Below the pieces are notes generated by a model. That model searched no databases, was not told where the DNA came from, and worked only from the letters and a program-made list of their open reading frames with translations. A stretch of DNA of 6,088 nucleotides from the NCBI GenBank assembly GCA_903842475.1, contig CAIMMA010000306.1:1-6088 (forward strand). The letters are read 5' to 3'. The translations under genes and the position numbers were made by a program. This document shows positions 5,157 through 6,088 of the stretch, piece after piece; the first letter of the stretch is position 1, and each line of letters starts with the position of its first letter. Origin of the DNA: an uncultured bacterium. GTDB lineage: Bacteria; Desulfobacterota; Desulfobulbia; Desulfobulbales; Desulfobulbaceae.

Positions 5157-5642
5157 TTATTGCAAATCGGTCATGGAGGAGAGGGTCGGCTCTAGCCCCT
5201 CCGGATCCAGGAGGGGCTGGGGATACGGCGGCAGACAATCGGTCGCCACGATCAGTTGATCGAAGCTGACCCGTCCGAGCGTCAGGCGTAATTGGTCGCG
5301 GGCATCCAGCCAGACGCGGTGCACGGTGCAATGGTAGCTGGCCTTGCAACCGGCTGGCCGGGCGATGCAGTCGTTGAGGGAAATTTCGCCGATCATGGTT
5401 TCCACTACCTCTAGCAGGCTGATGGCCGCGGGTTGTTTACTCAGGAGAAAACCGCCGCGGGCGCCCTGGCGAATCTCGATCAGGCCGGCTTTGGCCAGGT
5501 CCTGGGCGATCTTGGCCAGAAAATGGGCGGGGATGTCGGCCTGCCGGGCAATCTCCTGGCGGCTGGTGAGCACCCCTTGTCCCTGCTTGGACAGGTAGAT
5601 CATGCAGCGGATGGCATATTCGGCAGCCCGGGTGAGTCGCAT
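5157..5642 (-). CDS. Rrf2 family transcriptional regulator with three-cysteine Fe-S motif
   Basis: A 161-residue Rrf2-type DNA-binding regulator (family of IscR, NsrR and RirA). It opens with MRLTRAAEYAIRCMIYL, the usual Rrf2 first helix. The winged helix-turn-helix covers about residues 26-67: helix, turn, recognition helix (DIPAHFLAKIAQDL) and wing (RQGARGGFLL). Three cysteines, Cys92, Cys99 and Cys105, are spaced CX6CX5C in the loop that binds an Fe-S cluster in IscR and NsrR. Cluster binding, and thus sensing of O2, NO or iron status, is likely but inferred. Extra cysteines are Cys13 and Cys136. It is the first gene of the operon with DUF4492 and cydAB, so it probably controls that operon and itself. 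The start at 5642 was chosen because it begins the conserved domain; it lacks a good ribosome site. The reading frame stays open upstream to 5975, but those 111 residues do not look like protein and cover the promoter. Confidence 0.88.
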   Translation of the reverse strand: MRLTRAAEYAIRCMIYLSKQGQGVLTSRQEIARQADIPAHFLAKIAQDLAKAGLIEIRQGARGGFLLSKQPAAISLLEVVETMIGEISLNDCIARPAGCKASYHCTVHRVWLDARDQLRLTLGRVSFDQLIVATDCLPPYPQPLLDPEGLEPTLSSMTDLQ

Positions 5643-5651
5643 AGTGTGCAC

Positions 5652-5678
5652 CAATAAGGGTATATAAGAGCAATAAGG
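5652..5678. repeat. Phased ATAAG repeats at the cyd operon transcription start, candidate operator
   Basis: CAATAAGG occurs at 5652-5659 and 5671-5678, with a degenerate copy ATAAGA at 5664-5669. The shared ATAAG core recurs every 9-10 bp, about one helical turn, so all copies face one side of the DNA. They lie between the -10 box and the regulator's start codon, around the predicted start point (about 5675). Binding there would block transcription. Autorepression by the Rrf2 protein is an inference; its usual sites are inverted repeats. Confidence 0.45.
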
Positions 5679-5681
5679 TCT

Positions 5682-5710
5682 GATATATTTGATGCACAAC
5701 AAGCTGTCAA
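5682..5710 (-). promoter_or_regulatory. Sigma70-type promoter of the Rrf2-DUF4492-cydAB operon
   Basis: On the minus strand a perfect -35 box TTGACA (5705-5710) is followed after exactly 17 bp by TATATC (5682-5687), a 4 of 6 match to TATAAT. The predicted start near 5675 gives a leader of about 33 nt to the ATG at 5642. No other promoter-like pair of this quality was seen in the region. Confidence 0.65.
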
Positions 5711-5980
5711 GGGGAAACCCGGTTGCTCGGTTTGGGAGAGCGGGCCTGCCCGCGGAAACTCCATCCTGGCCGCTGTCAATGAATCCGGGGATCGGGCAGA
5801 CATGTTTGCGGTATTTCCGGGAGCAGCCCCTCCGCTGGTTTCTGGCAGGTAGCTTTTGACTCGAAGTTGCTCTATAATGGGGATCGCATGGAGGAGGCGC
5901 CCGACGTTTTTTCGGGGAGTGCCTGTACCAGGAACGGATGGCTTTGTTTACCGGCGGGATAACCGAGATGACCAATCGAA

Positions 5981-6088
5981 ATGAACAGTAGCGGCAGCGT
6001 CGATATCAACGGCAATAAAATCCGGTTGCTCAGGGAACAGAAAGATTTGACTCAACTCTATCTGGCCACGGTGGTCGGGGTGACCACC
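5981..6088 (+). CDS. Helix-turn-helix (XRE-like) transcriptional regulator, N-terminal fragment
   Basis: The first 36 residues of a plus-strand gene cut by the right edge. After a short polar leader (residues 1-9) comes NGNKIRLLREQKDLTQLYLA (residues 10-29), then TVVGVTT. The pattern of a basic first helix, the LTQ turn and the start of a recognition helix is typical of the XRE/Cro-type HTH (HTH_3). A stop codon at 5969-5971 in the same frame leaves ATG 5981 as the only upstream start. The ribosome site is weak. The gene is divergent from the Rrf2-cyd operon across a 338-base gap. Its target and any C-terminal domain cannot be seen. Confidence 0.72.
   Translation, partial: MNSSGSVDINGNKIRLLREQKDLTQLYLATVVGVTT

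Larger units (their letters stand above)
5643..5980. other. Divergent intergenic region between the Rrf2-cyd operon and the plus-strand HTH gene
   Basis: About 340 bases with no convincing gene. The left end holds the leftward promoter and ATAAG repeats of the cyd operon. The octamer GCTGTCAA occurs at 5703-5710 (containing the -35 box on the minus strand) and again at 5772-5779. A tight palindrome GCGGGC-CT-GCCCGC lies at 5740-5753. A TATAAT hexamer at 5873-5878 could serve the rightward gene, but no well-spaced -35 goes with it. Confidence 0.7.

Noticed and set aside
5843..5860. Sigma54-type promoter (TGGCAG...) on the plus strand
   Set aside because: The GG is not followed by GC after 10 bases; TT is there instead.
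5856..5878. TTGACT and TATAAT as a promoter for the plus-strand HTH gene
   Set aside because: The spacer is only 11 bp, far from the usual 16-18 bp. TATAAT alone is not enough.
5643..5975. 111-residue N-terminal extension of the Rrf2 regulator
   Set aside because: It covers the promoter and repeats, is rich in Arg/Pro/Ser without structure, and the Rrf2 domain begins exactly at the ATG at 5642.
1..6088. CRISPR array, tRNA, rRNA, insertion sequence or prophage parts
   Set aside because: No regularly spaced repeats, cloverleaf-like sequence, transposase or integrase, or terminal inverted repeats were seen on either strand.

Overview
The window is a moderately GC-rich piece of bacterial chromosome. 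Nearly all coding is on the minus strand, so genes run from right to left. Gene content and family variants suggest an anaerobic or microaerophilic Gram-negative bacterium. A member of the Desulfobacterota (former deltaproteobacteria, Desulfobulbus-like) is my best guess. It rests on the Bacteroidetes-type cytochrome bd subunits, the DUF4492 partner, the LIV-type transporter and the divergent XRE-type regulator. This is inference; no rRNA or other marker gene is present.

Layout from right to left. At 5981-6088 (+) begins a truncated helix-turn-helix (XRE-like) regulator, divergent from everything else. Positions 5643-5980 are a non-coding divergent intergenic region. It holds a good sigma70-type promoter firing leftward, with three ~10-bp-phased ATAAG repeats at the expected transcription start. 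That promoter should drive a tight operon: an Rrf2-family regulator with three cysteines (5157-5642), a DUF4492 membrane protein (4881-5147), cydA (3340-4878), cydB (2187-3338) and, after a strong intercistronic hairpin, a 30-residue single-pass membrane protein (2009-2101). The last is a plausible CydX/CydS-like accessory subunit. A 12-bp GC-rich hairpin at 1944-1975 probably closes this operon.

Positions 1688-2008 are non-coding and form the leader of the next transcription unit. At 485-1687 lies a periplasmic branched-chain amino acid binding protein (livK-like). A perfect 10-bp hairpin follows, then the first permease gene, livH-like (1-413), which runs off the left edge. The rest of the liv operon would lie to the left.

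Together the cyd genes form a quinol:O2 oxidoreductase module that scavenges oxygen at low concentration and resists NO. It is apparently autoregulated by an Fe-S-type Rrf2 sensor. The liv genes form an unrelated amino acid uptake system. The most interesting parts are the small protein after cydB, the Rrf2-DUF4492-cydAB-small ORF arrangement, the phased repeats at the promoter, and the series of strong minus-strand RNA hairpins between genes.
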